In this document: positions 9,071 to 17,582 of the stretch, in pieces | How the letters are laid out: each line of letters begins with the position of its first letter | Numbering within the stretch: position 1 is the first letter of the stretch | Assembly: GCF_035581345.1 (NCBI RefSeq) | Contig: NZ_CP141608.1 | Coordinates: forward strand, 5,858,501 to 5,922,500 | DNA: 64,000 nt | Source: Pseudomonas sp. JQ170C | Lineage (GTDB): Bacteria; Pseudomonadota; Gammaproteobacteria; Pseudomonadales; Pseudomonadaceae | Direction of reading: 5' to 3' | Notes under the pieces: model-generated | Told to the model about the DNA's origin: nothing | What the model saw: the letters and a program-made list of their open reading frames with translations, nothing else | Database searches by the model: none | Translations under genes and position numbers: made by a program

Positions 9071-9967
9071 ATGTCCACACCCAAGGTCGAATCCGAACAA
9101 CACGGCGAGCTCAATTGCTGGCGCATCACCACTGACAGCGCCGAACTGCTGGTCGCCCAGCAGGGCGCCCAGGTGTTGAGCTACCAGCGGCTCGGCGAAC
9201 CACCCTTGTTGTGGTTGAGCGAACAGGCCATTTTCAAGCAGGGCAAATCCGTGCGCGCCGGGGTTCCGGTGTGCTGGCCCTGGTTCGGCAACCTGGGCCG
9301 CAACCCACAATCCGTACAGGCCATGTATCGCGGCACCGAGCCGTCGGCACATGGCCTGGTGCGTGGGCGTGACTGGCAACTGCAAGGCATCGCTGACGTC
9401 GAGGGCGCGGTGCGTGTCGATTTCACCCTCCCCGACACCCAGGGCGATCTCCCCGGCTGGCCCCACACGGTCGAGCTCACGCTGAGCATCGTCATGGCCG
9501 AACAACTGAGCCTGACCCTCACCAGCTACAACCTCGACAACGTCCCCGTCACCATCAGCCAGGCGCTGCACAGCTACTTCGCCGTCAGCGATGTGCGCAA
9601 CGTTCAGGTAGAGGGTGTTGAAGACCTGGGCTACATCGAGACCCTGGAAAACTGGGAGCAACGTACGCAAGCGGGGGCGTTGGCTTTTGCGGGCGAGACC
9701 GACCGTATCTATCTGCAGTCCCCTGACCAGCTCAGCATCGTCGACCGCGCCTGGAACCGGCGTATCCGCATTAGCAGCAGTGGCTCGCGTTCAGCCGTTA
9801 TCTGGAACCCGTGGACCGACCGCGCCGCCGAACTGGCGGACATGGCCGACGATGGCTGGCAAGGCATGCTGTGCATCGAGACGGCGAACGTCTGGGATGA
9901 CGTGGTGACCCTGGCGCCGGGAGCCAGTCATTCGTTGAGCGTGAGTATCGCTAGCGAAGCGCTCTAG
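9071..9967 (+). CDS. D-hexose-6-phosphate mutarotase (YeaD-like)
   Basis: A 298-residue member of the aldose 1-epimerase superfamily. It interconverts alpha and beta hexose 6-phosphates and so feeds glucose-6-phosphate metabolism. Visible family features are AGVPVCWPWFG (phosphate-side loop), EPSAHGLVRGRDW with the catalytic-type histidine, HSYFAVSDV, and WNPWTDRA with the glutamate-containing ETANV strand near the C terminus. It starts 72 bp after the thioesterase and may be cotranscribed with it. Confidence 0.88.
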   Translation: MSTPKVESEQHGELNCWRITTDSAELLVAQQGAQVLSYQRLGEPPLLWLSEQAIFKQGKSVRAGVPVCWPWFGNLGRNPQSVQAMYRGTEPSAHGLVRGRDWQLQGIADVEGAVRVDFTLPDTQGDLPGWPHTVELTLSIVMAEQLSLTLTSYNLDNVPVTISQALHSYFAVSDVRNVQVEGVEDLGYIETLENWEQRTQAGALAFAGETDRIYLQSPDQLSIVDRAWNRRIRISSSGSRSAVIWNPWTDRAAELADMADDGWQGMLCIETANVWDDVVTLAPGASHSLSVSIASEAL

Positions 9968-9973
9968 AGTGCT

Positions 9974-10003
9974 ATCGCGGGGCAAGCCCGCTTGCCCCGC
10001 GAT
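9974..10003. repeat. REP palindrome
   Basis: ATCGCGGGGCAAG, CCC, then its complement CTTGCCCCGCGAT form a compact stem. It sits between two convergent genes and may also end transcription. It shares its core with the other GCGGGCTTGCCCCGCG elements in the window. Confidence 0.75.
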
Positions 10004-10007
10004 GCGG

Positions 10008-10541
10008 CTACAGATCAGCGTCCTCCACCACCCGCACCTTCGCCGCCTCCATTGCATAGGCCGCATCAGCCAGGTCATTGCTGACCGTCTCGACCTTCAA
10101 GGTGCCGCTGACCCACAGCGGTGTATAGATATCGTCCAGCTTCACGCCACGGGGATAGCGCACCAGCACCAGTTGGTTGGGCGGCGGTGGCGGTACGTGA
10201 ATGCAAGCGCCCGGATAAGGCACGAGGAAGAACAGGGTGCTGTTGCCCTTGGCGTCGCTTTCCAGCGGTACCGGATAACCGCCCAGGCGAATCTGCTTGC
10301 CGTTCATCGCTGGCACAGTCTTGGTCGAATACATCACCGCCGGCAGGCCTTTGCTCTGCTTCATGCCGCCCTTCTCGGTGAAGGTGCCCATGGCTTCGGG
10401 GGAGTTGTGGTCGATCTCTGGCATCAGCTCCAGGGCTTTCTGGTCCGACTTGGGCATCAGCTCCAGCCAGTCGGTTTCCGGCAGCTCGGCGCGGGCAAGG
10501 CTGCTGATCAGCAGCAGTGAAACCAATAAAACACGGCGCAT
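10008..10541 (-). CDS. Exported DUF3299 protein
   Basis: A 177-residue protein with a signal peptide (MRRVLLVSLLLISSLARA). The mature part contains KQIRLGGYPVPLE and the segment FFLVPYPGACIHVPPPPPNQ, which are hallmarks of DUF3299 proteins; the cysteine in GACIHVPPP is the likely functional residue. The family is periplasmic or lipoprotein-like and has no assigned activity that I can name with confidence. I chose ATG 10541, which gives a clean signal peptide; an in-frame TTG at 10556 is the alternative. Confidence 0.8.
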   Translation of the reverse strand: MRRVLLVSLLLISSLARAELPETDWLELMPKSDQKALELMPEIDHNSPEAMGTFTEKGGMKQSKGLPAVMYSTKTVPAMNGKQIRLGGYPVPLESDAKGNSTLFFLVPYPGACIHVPPPPPNQLVLVRYPRGVKLDDIYTPLWVSGTLKVETVSNDLADAAYAMEAAKVRVVEDADL

Positions 10542-10585
10542 AAAAATGCTCGGCAACGAAAAGTGCCGAGCATTCTAGCCTGCCG

Positions 10586-10831
10586 TCAGTTCTTTTTGAC
10601 CATGCCGTAGATCACCAGGAGGACGACCGCGCCCACCAGCGCTCCCAGGAAGCCTGCGCCTTCGCCCGCCTGGTAGATGCCCAGCGCCTGACCGCCGTAG
10701 GTCGCAGCAAGCGAGCCGGCAATGCCGAGGAGAATGGTCATGATCCAGCCCATGCTGTCGTCGCCAGGCTTGATGAAGCGTGCCAGCAGACCGACGATCA
10801 GGCCGATGAAGATGGTTCCGATGATACCCAT
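10586..10831 (-). CDS. GlsB/YeaQ/YmgE family stress-response membrane protein
   Basis: An 81-residue protein with three hydrophobic segments: MGIIGTIFIGLIVGLLARF, GWIMTILLGIAGSLAATYGG and GFLGALVGAVVLLVIYGMV. The pattern GLIVGLLARFIKPGDD is typical of the transglycosylase-associated/GlsB family, small inner-membrane proteins induced by general stress. ATG 10831 follows GAGGGATTGCC, a strong ribosome site, so the longer frame to 10864 is not used. Confidence 0.88.
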   Translation of the reverse strand: MGIIGTIFIGLIVGLLARFIKPGDDSMGWIMTILLGIAGSLAATYGGQALGIYQAGEGAGFLGALVGAVVLLVIYGMVKKN

Positions 10832-10924
10832 GGCAATCCCTCTGAGTGAAATGGCGCACGCCAAAGCCTAGTCAGCGCTTTGGCATCCCGCCATCAGAGG
10901 GACCGCGAAGAAGGAAGGTTCCCT

Positions 10925-12007
10925 TCAGCCCTGGATCAGGGCTTCGACCTGCTGGATCTTCTGCTCCAGCGTCGCCATGTCGTCGCAACGCAGGGTGGCG
11001 TGACCGACCTTGCGCCCGACCTTGAAGGCCTTGCCGTAGTGGTGCAGGTGGCATTCGTCGATGGCCACGACTTTGTCTACCGCCGGCACTTCACCGATGA
11101 AGTTGAGCATGGCGCTTTCGCCGACCTTGGCGGTCGAACCCAGCGGCAGGCCGGCAACGGCACGCAGGTGGTTTTCAAACTGGCTGCACTCGGCGCCTTC
11201 GATGGTCCAGTGGCCGGAATTGTGCACCCGCGGGGCGATTTCGTTGGCCTTCAGGCCACCGTCGACTTCAAAGAACTCGAAGGCCAGCACGCCCACATAG
11301 TCCAGCTGCTTGAGCACACGGCCCGCATAGTCTTCGGCCAGGCCCTGGAGCAGGTGATCTTCACTGGCCACCGACAGACGCAGGATGCCGTTCTCGTGGG
11401 TGTTGTGCACCAGCGGGTAGAAACGGGTCTCGCCATCACGTGCGCGCACGGCAATCAGCGACACTTCGCCGGTGAACGGCACAAAGCCTTCCAGCAGGCA
11501 CGGCACGCTACCCAGTTCGGCGAAAGTACCGACTACATCCTCGGCAGATCGCAGCACTTTCTGACCTTTTCCGTCATAACCCAAGGTGCGGGTCTTGAGC
11601 ACGGCCGGCAGGCCAATGCTGGCAACGGCGGCGTCCAGGTCAGCTTGCGACTGGATGTCGGCAAACGCCGGGGTCGGAATGCCCAGGTCCTTGAACATGC
11701 TCTTTTCAAACCAGCGATCGCGGGCGATTCGCAGGGATTCGGCGCTCGGGTACACCGGCACGAACTGGGACAGGAAGGCGACGGTTTCAGCCGGCACGCT
11801 TTCAAATTCAAAGGTGACCAGGTCAACTTCGTCGGCCAGTTGGCGCAGGTGGTCCTGGTCGCCGTAATCGGCACGCAGGTGCTCGCCCAATGGCGCGGCA
11901 CAGGCGTCTGGCGCCGGGTCCAGGAAGGCGAAGTTCATACCCAGCGGCGTTCCTGCCAGGGCCAACATGCGACCCAGCTGGCCGCCACCGATTACACCGA
12001 TTTTCAT
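10925..12007 (-). CDS. purK: 5-(carboxyamino)imidazole ribonucleotide synthase
   Basis: A 360-residue ATP-grasp enzyme of purine biosynthesis. It carboxylates AIR to N5-CAIR using ATP and bicarbonate. The N terminus MKIGVIGGGQLGRMLALAG is the substrate-binding loop, followed by the ATP-grasp core (LKTRTLGYDGKGQ) and EIAPRVHNSGHWTIEG near the active site. It follows purE after 10 bp, the usual purEK arrangement, so the N5-CAIR product passes straight to the mutase. Confidence 0.97.
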   Translation of the reverse strand: MKIGVIGGGQLGRMLALAGTPLGMNFAFLDPAPDACAAPLGEHLRADYGDQDHLRQLADEVDLVTFEFESVPAETVAFLSQFVPVYPSAESLRIARDRWFEKSMFKDLGIPTPAFADIQSQADLDAAVASIGLPAVLKTRTLGYDGKGQKVLRSAEDVVGTFAELGSVPCLLEGFVPFTGEVSLIAVRARDGETRFYPLVHNTHENGILRLSVASEDHLLQGLAEDYAGRVLKQLDYVGVLAFEFFEVDGGLKANEIAPRVHNSGHWTIEGAECSQFENHLRAVAGLPLGSTAKVGESAMLNFIGEVPAVDKVVAIDECHLHHYGKAFKVGRKVGHATLRCDDMATLEQKIQQVEALIQG

Positions 12008-12017
12008 GGGTTTGACC

Positions 12018-12509
12018 TCAAGCCTGGCGCGGATCTGGATTGTCCAGAACGTTGTCTGTCTGCTCAGCGCGGAACTGCTTCAGCACGCTGTGGAACTGCG
12101 GGTGCTTGGCGCCCAGGATGCTCGCCGAGAGCAGTGCGGCGTTGATCGCGCCGGCCTTGCCGATGGCCAGGGTGGCAACCGGAATACCGGCTGGCATCTG
12201 CACGATCGACAGCAGCGAGTCGACACCGGAGAGCATCGACGACTGGACCGGCACGCCGAGCACCGGCAGGTGGGTCTTGGCGGCGCACATGCCTGGCAGG
12301 TGGGCAGCGCCACCGGCACCGGCGATGATGACCTCGATGCCACGGCCTTCGGCCTCTTCGGCATACTGGAACAGCAGGTCCGGGGTACGGTGGGCGGAGA
12401 CCACCTTGACCTCGTAGGGAATGCCGAGTTTTTCCAGCATATCGGCGGTGTGGCTAAGGGTGGACCAATCGGACTTGGAGCCCATGATCACGCCAACCAG
12501 TGCACTCAT
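12018..12509 (-). CDS. purE: N5-carboxyaminoimidazole ribonucleotide mutase
   Basis: A 163-residue class I PurE that converts N5-CAIR to CAIR. Family motifs are [29 protein letters not shown] with the catalytic histidine, and [16 protein letters not shown] 12509 gives the standard length; a longer in-frame opening to 12650 runs through the leader hairpins and is rejected. The leader holds terminator-like hairpins that may regulate expression. Upstream, the LysR gene is transcribed in the same direction. Confidence 0.97.
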   Translation of the reverse strand: MSALVGVIMGSKSDWSTLSHTADMLEKLGIPYEVKVVSAHRTPDLLFQYAEEAEGRGIEVIIAGAGGAAHLPGMCAAKTHLPVLGVPVQSSMLSGVDSLLSIVQMPAGIPVATLAIGKAGAINAALLSASILGAKHPQFHSVLKQFRAEQTDNVLDNPDPRQA

Positions 12510-12552
12510 CGTCGAGCCTCTTCTCTTGGGCGCCCGCAGGCGCGTCAAAAAA

Positions 12553-12588
12553 CAACAAGCCACGCGGGGACGACCGGCGTGGCTTGTT
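12553..12588 (-). terminator. Terminator-like hairpin in the purE leader
   Basis: On the minus strand AACAAGCCACGC pairs perfectly with GCGTGGCTTGTT across an 11-nt loop and is followed by GTTTTTTG. It lies about 43 nt upstream of the purE start. It may terminate the LysR transcript or act as an attenuator for purEK. Confidence 0.7.
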
Positions 12589-12628
12589 ATGCGAATTAGG
12601 GCCGGGAAAAACCGACCGAAGGCCGCGC

Positions 12629-12634
12629 AGTATA
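12629..12634 (-). promoter_or_regulatory. Candidate -10 element for purEK
   Basis: TATACT on the minus strand within TTACGATATACTGCG is a good -10 sequence; the -35 is unclear. If used, the transcript begins near 12622 and includes both leader hairpins. Confidence 0.4.
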
Positions 12635-12712
12635 TCGTAACCCGGTGCATTTAAGGCACCCCGGCGACCAACTGTCGGCCCTTATTTTTCGGGGCTTTGG
12701 CTGACTTTCAGG

Positions 12713-13621
12713 TCAACCTGCCGTCGACGGCCCACCCTCCAGCTTGCGCCAGAGCAAACGCACGTTGGCCTTGCGCACCAGCGCGCAGCGATACAGGCGG
12801 ATTTCCAGCGGCACGTGCCACTGCGGGCCACCACAGATCACCAGCTCGCCGCGCTCAAGCTCGGCGCGCGCCGAAAGCCGCGGCACCCAGGCTATCCCCA
12901 GGCCTTCCAGGGCCATGCTCTTGAGGCTGTCGGCCATGGCCGTCTCGTACACCGTGGTAAAGCGCAGGGCACGCTGGCGCAGCAGCAGATTGACCGAGCG
13001 ACCGAGGAACGCCCCGGCACTGTAGGCCAGCAACGGCACGCTGCCCTCGCCTTCAAGGTCGAACAGCGGCTTGCCATCGGCATCGGCCGCGCACACCGGC
13101 AACATTTCGGTGTGCCCCATGTGCAGCGAGGGGAAGATTTCCGAATCCATCTGCAGGGCCGCATCCGGGTCGTAGAACGCCAGCATCAGGTCGCACCCGC
13201 CTTCACGCAGGGCATGCACTGCATCACCGACGTTGGTGGCCACCAACCGCGTGGCGATGTTCAGGCCATCGTTGCGCAACTGGGCAATCCAGCGCGGGAA
13301 AAAACCCAGCGCCAGGGAGTGCGCTGCCGCGACCTGGATCACTTCGCCCTGCCCGCCTTCCAGGTGGTGCAAGTGGCGCAGCACTTCACCCAGTTGATCG
13401 ACCACCGTGCGAGCCGTAACGAGGAACAACTGCCCGGCCGCCGTCAGCTCGATCGGCGTACGCGAGCGGTTGACCAGTGTCAGCCCCAGCGCAGCCTCAA
13501 GGCTGCGGATACGGCGGCTGAAGGCCGGCTGGGTTACGAATCGGCGCTCTGCGGCCTGGGAGAAACTGCGCGTCGCCGCCAGGGCGCTGAAGTCTTCCAG
13601 CCATTTGCTTTCGAGGTTCAT
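12713..13621 (-). CDS. LysR-family transcriptional regulator
   Basis: A 302-residue LysR regulator. The N-terminal winged helix-turn-helix is MNLESKWLEDFSALAATRSF with QAAERRFVTQPAFSRRIRSLE, and the effector domain starts near residue 90. ATG 13621 is the conventional start for this family. It is divergent from aspA with 178 bp between them, so it may control aspA or the asparaginase, though the ligand is unknown. Transcription runs toward purEK and probably ends at the hairpin at 12553-12588. Confidence 0.87.
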   Translation of the reverse strand: MNLESKWLEDFSALAATRSFSQAAERRFVTQPAFSRRIRSLEAALGLTLVNRSRTPIELTAAGQLFLVTARTVVDQLGEVLRHLHHLEGGQGEVIQVAAAHSLALGFFPRWIAQLRNDGLNIATRLVATNVGDAVHALREGGCDLMLAFYDPDAALQMDSEIFPSLHMGHTEMLPVCAADADGKPLFDLEGEGSVPLLAYSAGAFLGRSVNLLLRQRALRFTTVYETAMADSLKSMALEGLGIAWVPRLSARAELERGELVICGGPQWHVPLEIRLYRCALVRKANVRLLWRKLEGGPSTAG

Positions 13622-13799
13622 CTGTCTCTCCAGGCGCGCACCAAAATGGCACACGCTCGAATGTCGGTTGGCGTCACACTAACCATTATGCCGTTTGTGC
13701 ATAGGTTAGTGCGCAACAGCATTGGCCGCAAAATCGCCGCAGGCCTAGGATTGGCGCCATTCCGGCATGTGCCGGGCCAAATTCGAGATGATATTTATC

Positions 13800-15224
13800 A
13801 TGTCCGCTGCTGCATCGTTCCGCGTCGAAAAAGACCTGCTTGGCACCCTTGAAGTTCCAGCTGATGCCTACTACGGCATCCAGACCCTGCGCGCTGCCAA
13901 CAACTTCCACCTCTCCGGTGTTCCGCTGTCGCACTACCCGAAGCTGGTCGTGGCCCTGGCCATGGTCAAGCAGGCTGCTGCCGACGCCAACCGTGAGCTG
14001 GGTCACCTGAGCGATGCCAAGCACGCTGCCATCAGCGAGGCTTGCGCCCGTCTGATCCGCGGCGACTACCACGAGCAGTTCGTGGTCGACATGATTCAAG
14101 GCGGTGCTGGTACTTCTACCAACATGAACGCCAACGAAGTAATCGCCAACATCGCGCTGGAGGCCATGGGCCACCAGAAGGGCGAGTACCAGTACCTGCA
14201 CCCGAACAACGACGTGAACATGGCGCAGTCGACCAACGACGCCTACCCGACCGCGATCCGTCTGGGTCTGCTGCTGGGTCACGACGCCCTGCTGGCCAGC
14301 CTCGACAGCCTGATCCAGGCCTTCGCCGCCAAGGGCCAGGAATTCGACCACGTACTGAAGATGGGTCGTACCCAGCTGCAGGACGCCGTACCGATGACCC
14401 TGGGCCAGGAATTCCGCGCCTTCGCCACCACCATGACCGAAGACCTCAACCGTCTGCGTTCCCTGGCGCCTGAGCTGCTGACCGAAATCAACCTGGGTGG
14501 TACCGCCATCGGTACCGGCATCAACGCCGACCCGGGCTACCAGATGCTGGCCGTTCAGCGCCTGGCAACCATCAGCGGCCAGCCGCTGGTACCGGCTGCC
14601 GACCTGATCGAAGCCACCTCCGACATGGGCGCTTTCGTGCTGTTCTCCGGCATGCTCAAGCGTACCGCGGTCAAGCTGTCGAAGATCTGCAACGACCTGC
14701 GCCTGCTGTCCAGCGGCCCACGCACCGGCATCAACGAAATCAACCTGCCAGCGCGTCAGCCAGGCAGCTCGATCATGCCAGGCAAGGTCAACCCGGTTAT
14801 CCCGGAAGCCGTCAACCAGGTGGCCTTCGCCATCATGGGCAACGACCTGGCCCTGACCGTCGCTGCCGAAGGCGGCCAGCTGCAACTGAACGTGATGGAG
14901 CCGCTGATCGCCTACAAGATCTTCGACTCGATCCGCCTGCTGCAACGCGCCATGGACATGCTGCGCGAGCACTGCATCGTCGGCATCACTGCCAACGAAC
15001 AGCGCTGCCGTGAACTGGTCGAACACTCGATCGGCCTGGTCACCGCCCTGAACCCGTACATCGGCTACGAAAACGCCACCCGTATCGCTCGCATCGCGCT
15101 GGAAAGCGGCCGCGGCGTACTGGAACTGGTGCGTGAAGAAGGCCTGCTGGACGAAGCGATGCTCAACGACATCCTGCGTCCGGAAAACATGATTGCTCCG
15201 CGTCTGGTTCCGCTCAAAGGCTGA
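13800..15224 (+). CDS. aspA: Aspartate ammonia-lyase
   Basis: A 474-residue member of the fumarase/aspartase superfamily that splits L-aspartate into fumarate and ammonia. The signature GSSIMPGKVNPV, the mobile loop with the catalytic serine, is at about residues 322-333. Other superfamily landmarks are GAGTSTNMNANEVIAN and TNDAYPTA. ATG 13800 gives MSAAASFRVEKDLLG. It is followed by a strong terminator and then an asparaginase gene: the two enzymes form an asparagine to aspartate to fumarate route. Confidence 0.96.
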   Translation: MSAAASFRVEKDLLGTLEVPADAYYGIQTLRAANNFHLSGVPLSHYPKLVVALAMVKQAAADANRELGHLSDAKHAAISEACARLIRGDYHEQFVVDMIQGGAGTSTNMNANEVIANIALEAMGHQKGEYQYLHPNNDVNMAQSTNDAYPTAIRLGLLLGHDALLASLDSLIQAFAAKGQEFDHVLKMGRTQLQDAVPMTLGQEFRAFATTMTEDLNRLRSLAPELLTEINLGGTAIGTGINADPGYQMLAVQRLATISGQPLVPAADLIEATSDMGAFVLFSGMLKRTAVKLSKICNDLRLLSSGPRTGINEINLPARQPGSSIMPGKVNPVIPEAVNQVAFAIMGNDLALTVAAEGGQLQLNVMEPLIAYKIFDSIRLLQRAMDMLREHCIVGITANEQRCRELVEHSIGLVTALNPYIGYENATRIARIALESGRGVLELVREEGLLDEAMLNDILRPENMIAPRLVPLKG

Positions 15225-15279
15225 ACGACGCTGTAACACCGCTCACCAGGTCGAGGGACTAGACACCTCTCACCTTTTG

Positions 15280-15313
15280 AGGGCCCAGGGATCACTCCCC
15301 GGGCCCTTTTTTT
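15280..15313 (+). terminator. Rho-independent terminator after aspA
   Basis: GGGCCCAGGG and CCCCGGGCCC form a GC-rich stem across a short loop, followed by seven T. It ends 90 bp past the aspA stop. Confidence 0.9.
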
Positions 15314-15324
15314 ATGTCTGCACG

Positions 15325-15387
15325 GCGGCGGGCTTGCCCTGCGATGCGGTGTAATAGTTAGATCGCATCGCGGGGCAAGCCCGCCCC
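15325..15387. repeat. REP inverted repeat pair
   Basis: GCGGGCTTGCCCTGCGATGC and, 20 bp later, GCATCGCGGGGCAAGCCCGC face each other. They belong to the window's main REP type and lie between aspA and the asparaginase gene. Confidence 0.8.
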
Positions 15388-15414
15388 CCACTCGCCAACC
15401 ACGGAGACAGCCCC

Positions 15415-16395
15415 ATGGCCACTGCACACCCTGCCCAGCACATCATGGTGCTGTACACCGGCGGCACCATTGGCATGCAGGCCAGCGCCAACGGCCTGGC
15501 ACCGGCCTCGGGCTTCGAGCAGCGGATGCGCGAGCGCCTGGCCGGCGTGGCCGACATCCCCGACTGGCAATTTCGCGAACTGCTGCCGCTGATCGACAGC
15601 GCCAACATGACCCCCGCGTACTGGCAGCGCCTGCGCGAAGCGGTCATCGACGCCATTGATCATCAGGGCTGCGATGGCGTGCTGATTCTGCATGGCACCG
15701 ATACCCTGGCCTACAGCGCTGCCGCCATGACGTATCAACTGCGGGGTTTGCAGGCACCGGTGCTGTTTACCGGGTCGATGTTGCCGGCCGGCGTTGCCGA
15801 CAGCGATGCCTGGGACAACCTGACAGGCGCGTTGCACGCCCTGGGTCAGGGCCAGGCCTACGGCGTGCAGTTGTACTTTCACGGTGAACTGCTCGATCCC
15901 CTGCGCACGGCCAAGGTGCGCAGCTTCGGACGCCACCCCTTCGTCACCCTCAAGCGCAATGCCGGCGCAGCGAAGGCGTCGCAACTGCCCGCCGCACTCG
16001 ACTATCGCCAACCCAGGCAGCCCGCCTCGGTGGCCGTACTGCCACTGGTACCAGGCTTCGGCGCACCGCTGCTGCAAGCGGCACTCGACAGCGGTGCGCA
16101 AGGATTGATCCTGGAGTGCTTCGGCAGCGGCACGGGGCCTGCCGACAACCCGGCGTTTCTCGCCGCCCTTGGCCAGGCACAGGCCAAGGGGGTGGTGGTG
16201 GTGGCAATCACGCAATGCCATGAAGGGGGTGTCGAGCTGGATGTCTATGAGGCAGGCAGCCGCCTGCGTCAGGTCGGCGTGGTGTCCGGCGGCGGCATGA
16301 CCCGCGAGGCGGCCTTTGGCAAGTTGCAGTGGCTGCTCGGTGCAGGCTTGCCGGCGAGCGAAGTGCGGCGCCTGGTCGAGCTGGAGCTGCCATAG
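15415..16395 (+). CDS. L-asparaginase, cytoplasmic type
   Basis: A 326-residue asparaginase that hydrolyses L-asparagine to aspartate and ammonia. The first catalytic motif TGGTIG with its nucleophilic threonine is at about 15-20, and the second, HGTDTLAY, at 93-100. No signal peptide is visible, so I place it in the cytoplasm (type I-like). It follows aspA on the same strand but behind a terminator and a REP element, so it likely has its own promoter. Confidence 0.92.
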   Translation: MATAHPAQHIMVLYTGGTIGMQASANGLAPASGFEQRMRERLAGVADIPDWQFRELLPLIDSANMTPAYWQRLREAVIDAIDHQGCDGVLILHGTDTLAYSAAAMTYQLRGLQAPVLFTGSMLPAGVADSDAWDNLTGALHALGQGQAYGVQLYFHGELLDPLRTAKVRSFGRHPFVTLKRNAGAAKASQLPAALDYRQPRQPASVAVLPLVPGFGAPLLQAALDSGAQGLILECFGSGTGPADNPAFLAALGQAQAKGVVVVAITQCHEGGVELDVYEAGSRLRQVGVVSGGGMTREAAFGKLQWLLGAGLPASEVRRLVELELP

Positions 16396-16461
16396 CGCAA
16401 TAACCCTGGCAAGGCACACATATTGCTCGGTAACCTGCAGCCCTTCAGCAGGAAGCCGCAC

Positions 16462-17454
16462 ATGCTCCACTCACACCTGACCACTCTCAATGCCGTGTCC
16501 CTGGTTCTGCAGGCCTTTGAGGACGATGAGATTAACGCTCAGGCGTTGCTCGAAGGCAGTGGGATCAGCCTGGCCGACCTGGGCCGCGCCGATTCGCGCA
16601 TTACCACCCGCCAGGAGTTGCAGGTGTGCGCCAATGCGGTGGCCCGGCGCCGTGAAGTGGGCCTGGAACTGGGCCGGCGCATGCATGTGTCCTGCTACGG
16701 CATGCTGGGTTACGCCCTGCTCTCCAGTGCCACCTTAGGTGACGCTTTGCACCTGGCCATGCAGTACCCGGCGCTACTGGGAACACTTTTCCAGTTGCGC
16801 CTGGTCGACGACGGCCAGCGTGTCTGGTTCAGCGCCAGCGAATACGGGGAAGATCCGCATCTGGCGGCCTTCAATGCCGAGTTCTGCCTGACCTCCCTGA
16901 AAGTCATCTGCGACGATCTGCTCGGGCAGCCATTGCCCCTGCTGGCTGCGCGCTTTGCCCATGCCGCTCCCGACTACCATCCGCTGTACTGCCATACCTT
17001 CGACTGCCCACTGCAATTCGAGGCCGGCGATAACGCCTTCGCTTTCGAGCGGCGCTGGCTGAATACGCCCCTGCCGCTGGCGGATCAGGTCACCCACCGG
17101 GCCATGAGCGAGCGTTGCCGTCGGCAGAACCTGGAGTTCACCGGACGCCAGGCGTGGCTCGGGCGCATCCGCCAATTGCTGCTCGACCAGCTCGAGGCCG
17201 CCCCCGGCCTGGAAGGCCTGGCACGGCAAATGAACTGCTCCTCGCGCACATTGCGCCGCCATTTGCAGGAAATGGGCAGCAGCTACCAGCAATTGCTCGA
17301 CGAATTGCGTTTTGAACGGGCCAAGCAACTATTGGCCGAAGACCAGTTGCCGATCTACCGCATCGCCGAAGTGCTGGGTTTCAGTGAGACCGCCAGTTTC
17401 CGCCATGCCTTCCTGCGCTGGAGCGGCGTGGCACCCAGCCATTTCCGTACCTGA
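16462..17454 (+). CDS. AraC-family regulator with arabinose-binding-type N domain (OruR/ArgR-like)
   Basis: A 330-residue regulator. Residues 1-200 resemble the PF12625-type N-terminal domain of OruR-like proteins (LNAVSLVLQAFEDDEINAQAL, GYALLSSATLGDALHLAMQY). The C-terminal 100 residues are the double helix-turn-helix, with MNCSSRTLRRHLQEMGSSYQ and IYRIAEVLGFSETASFRHAF. It is encoded just upstream of the acetylpolyamine deacetylase and polyamine-binding protein on the same strand, so it is a plausible regulator of them. That link is inference from position. Confidence 0.85.
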   Translation: MLHSHLTTLNAVSLVLQAFEDDEINAQALLEGSGISLADLGRADSRITTRQELQVCANAVARRREVGLELGRRMHVSCYGMLGYALLSSATLGDALHLAMQYPALLGTLFQLRLVDDGQRVWFSASEYGEDPHLAAFNAEFCLTSLKVICDDLLGQPLPLLAARFAHAAPDYHPLYCHTFDCPLQFEAGDNAFAFERRWLNTPLPLADQVTHRAMSERCRRQNLEFTGRQAWLGRIRQLLLDQLEAAPGLEGLARQMNCSSRTLRRHLQEMGSSYQQLLDELRFERAKQLLAEDQLPIYRIAEVLGFSETASFRHAFLRWSGVAPSHFRT

Positions 17455-17582
17455 GCACCCCGGGGGCCGATCCGGACACGCAGTCTGGCCATATCGATCC
17501 CCTTTTGGCCGTTTATGCCGTTCTACCCCGGGGCCCCGCCATCAACAATGGACGGCACGCCAGTGACCCGGAGAACAACAAC

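Noticed and set aside
12510..12650. 47-residue N-terminal extension of PurE
   Set aside because: It would translate the leader hairpins; class I PurE proteins start with [15 protein letters not shown] sequence, which begins at 12509.
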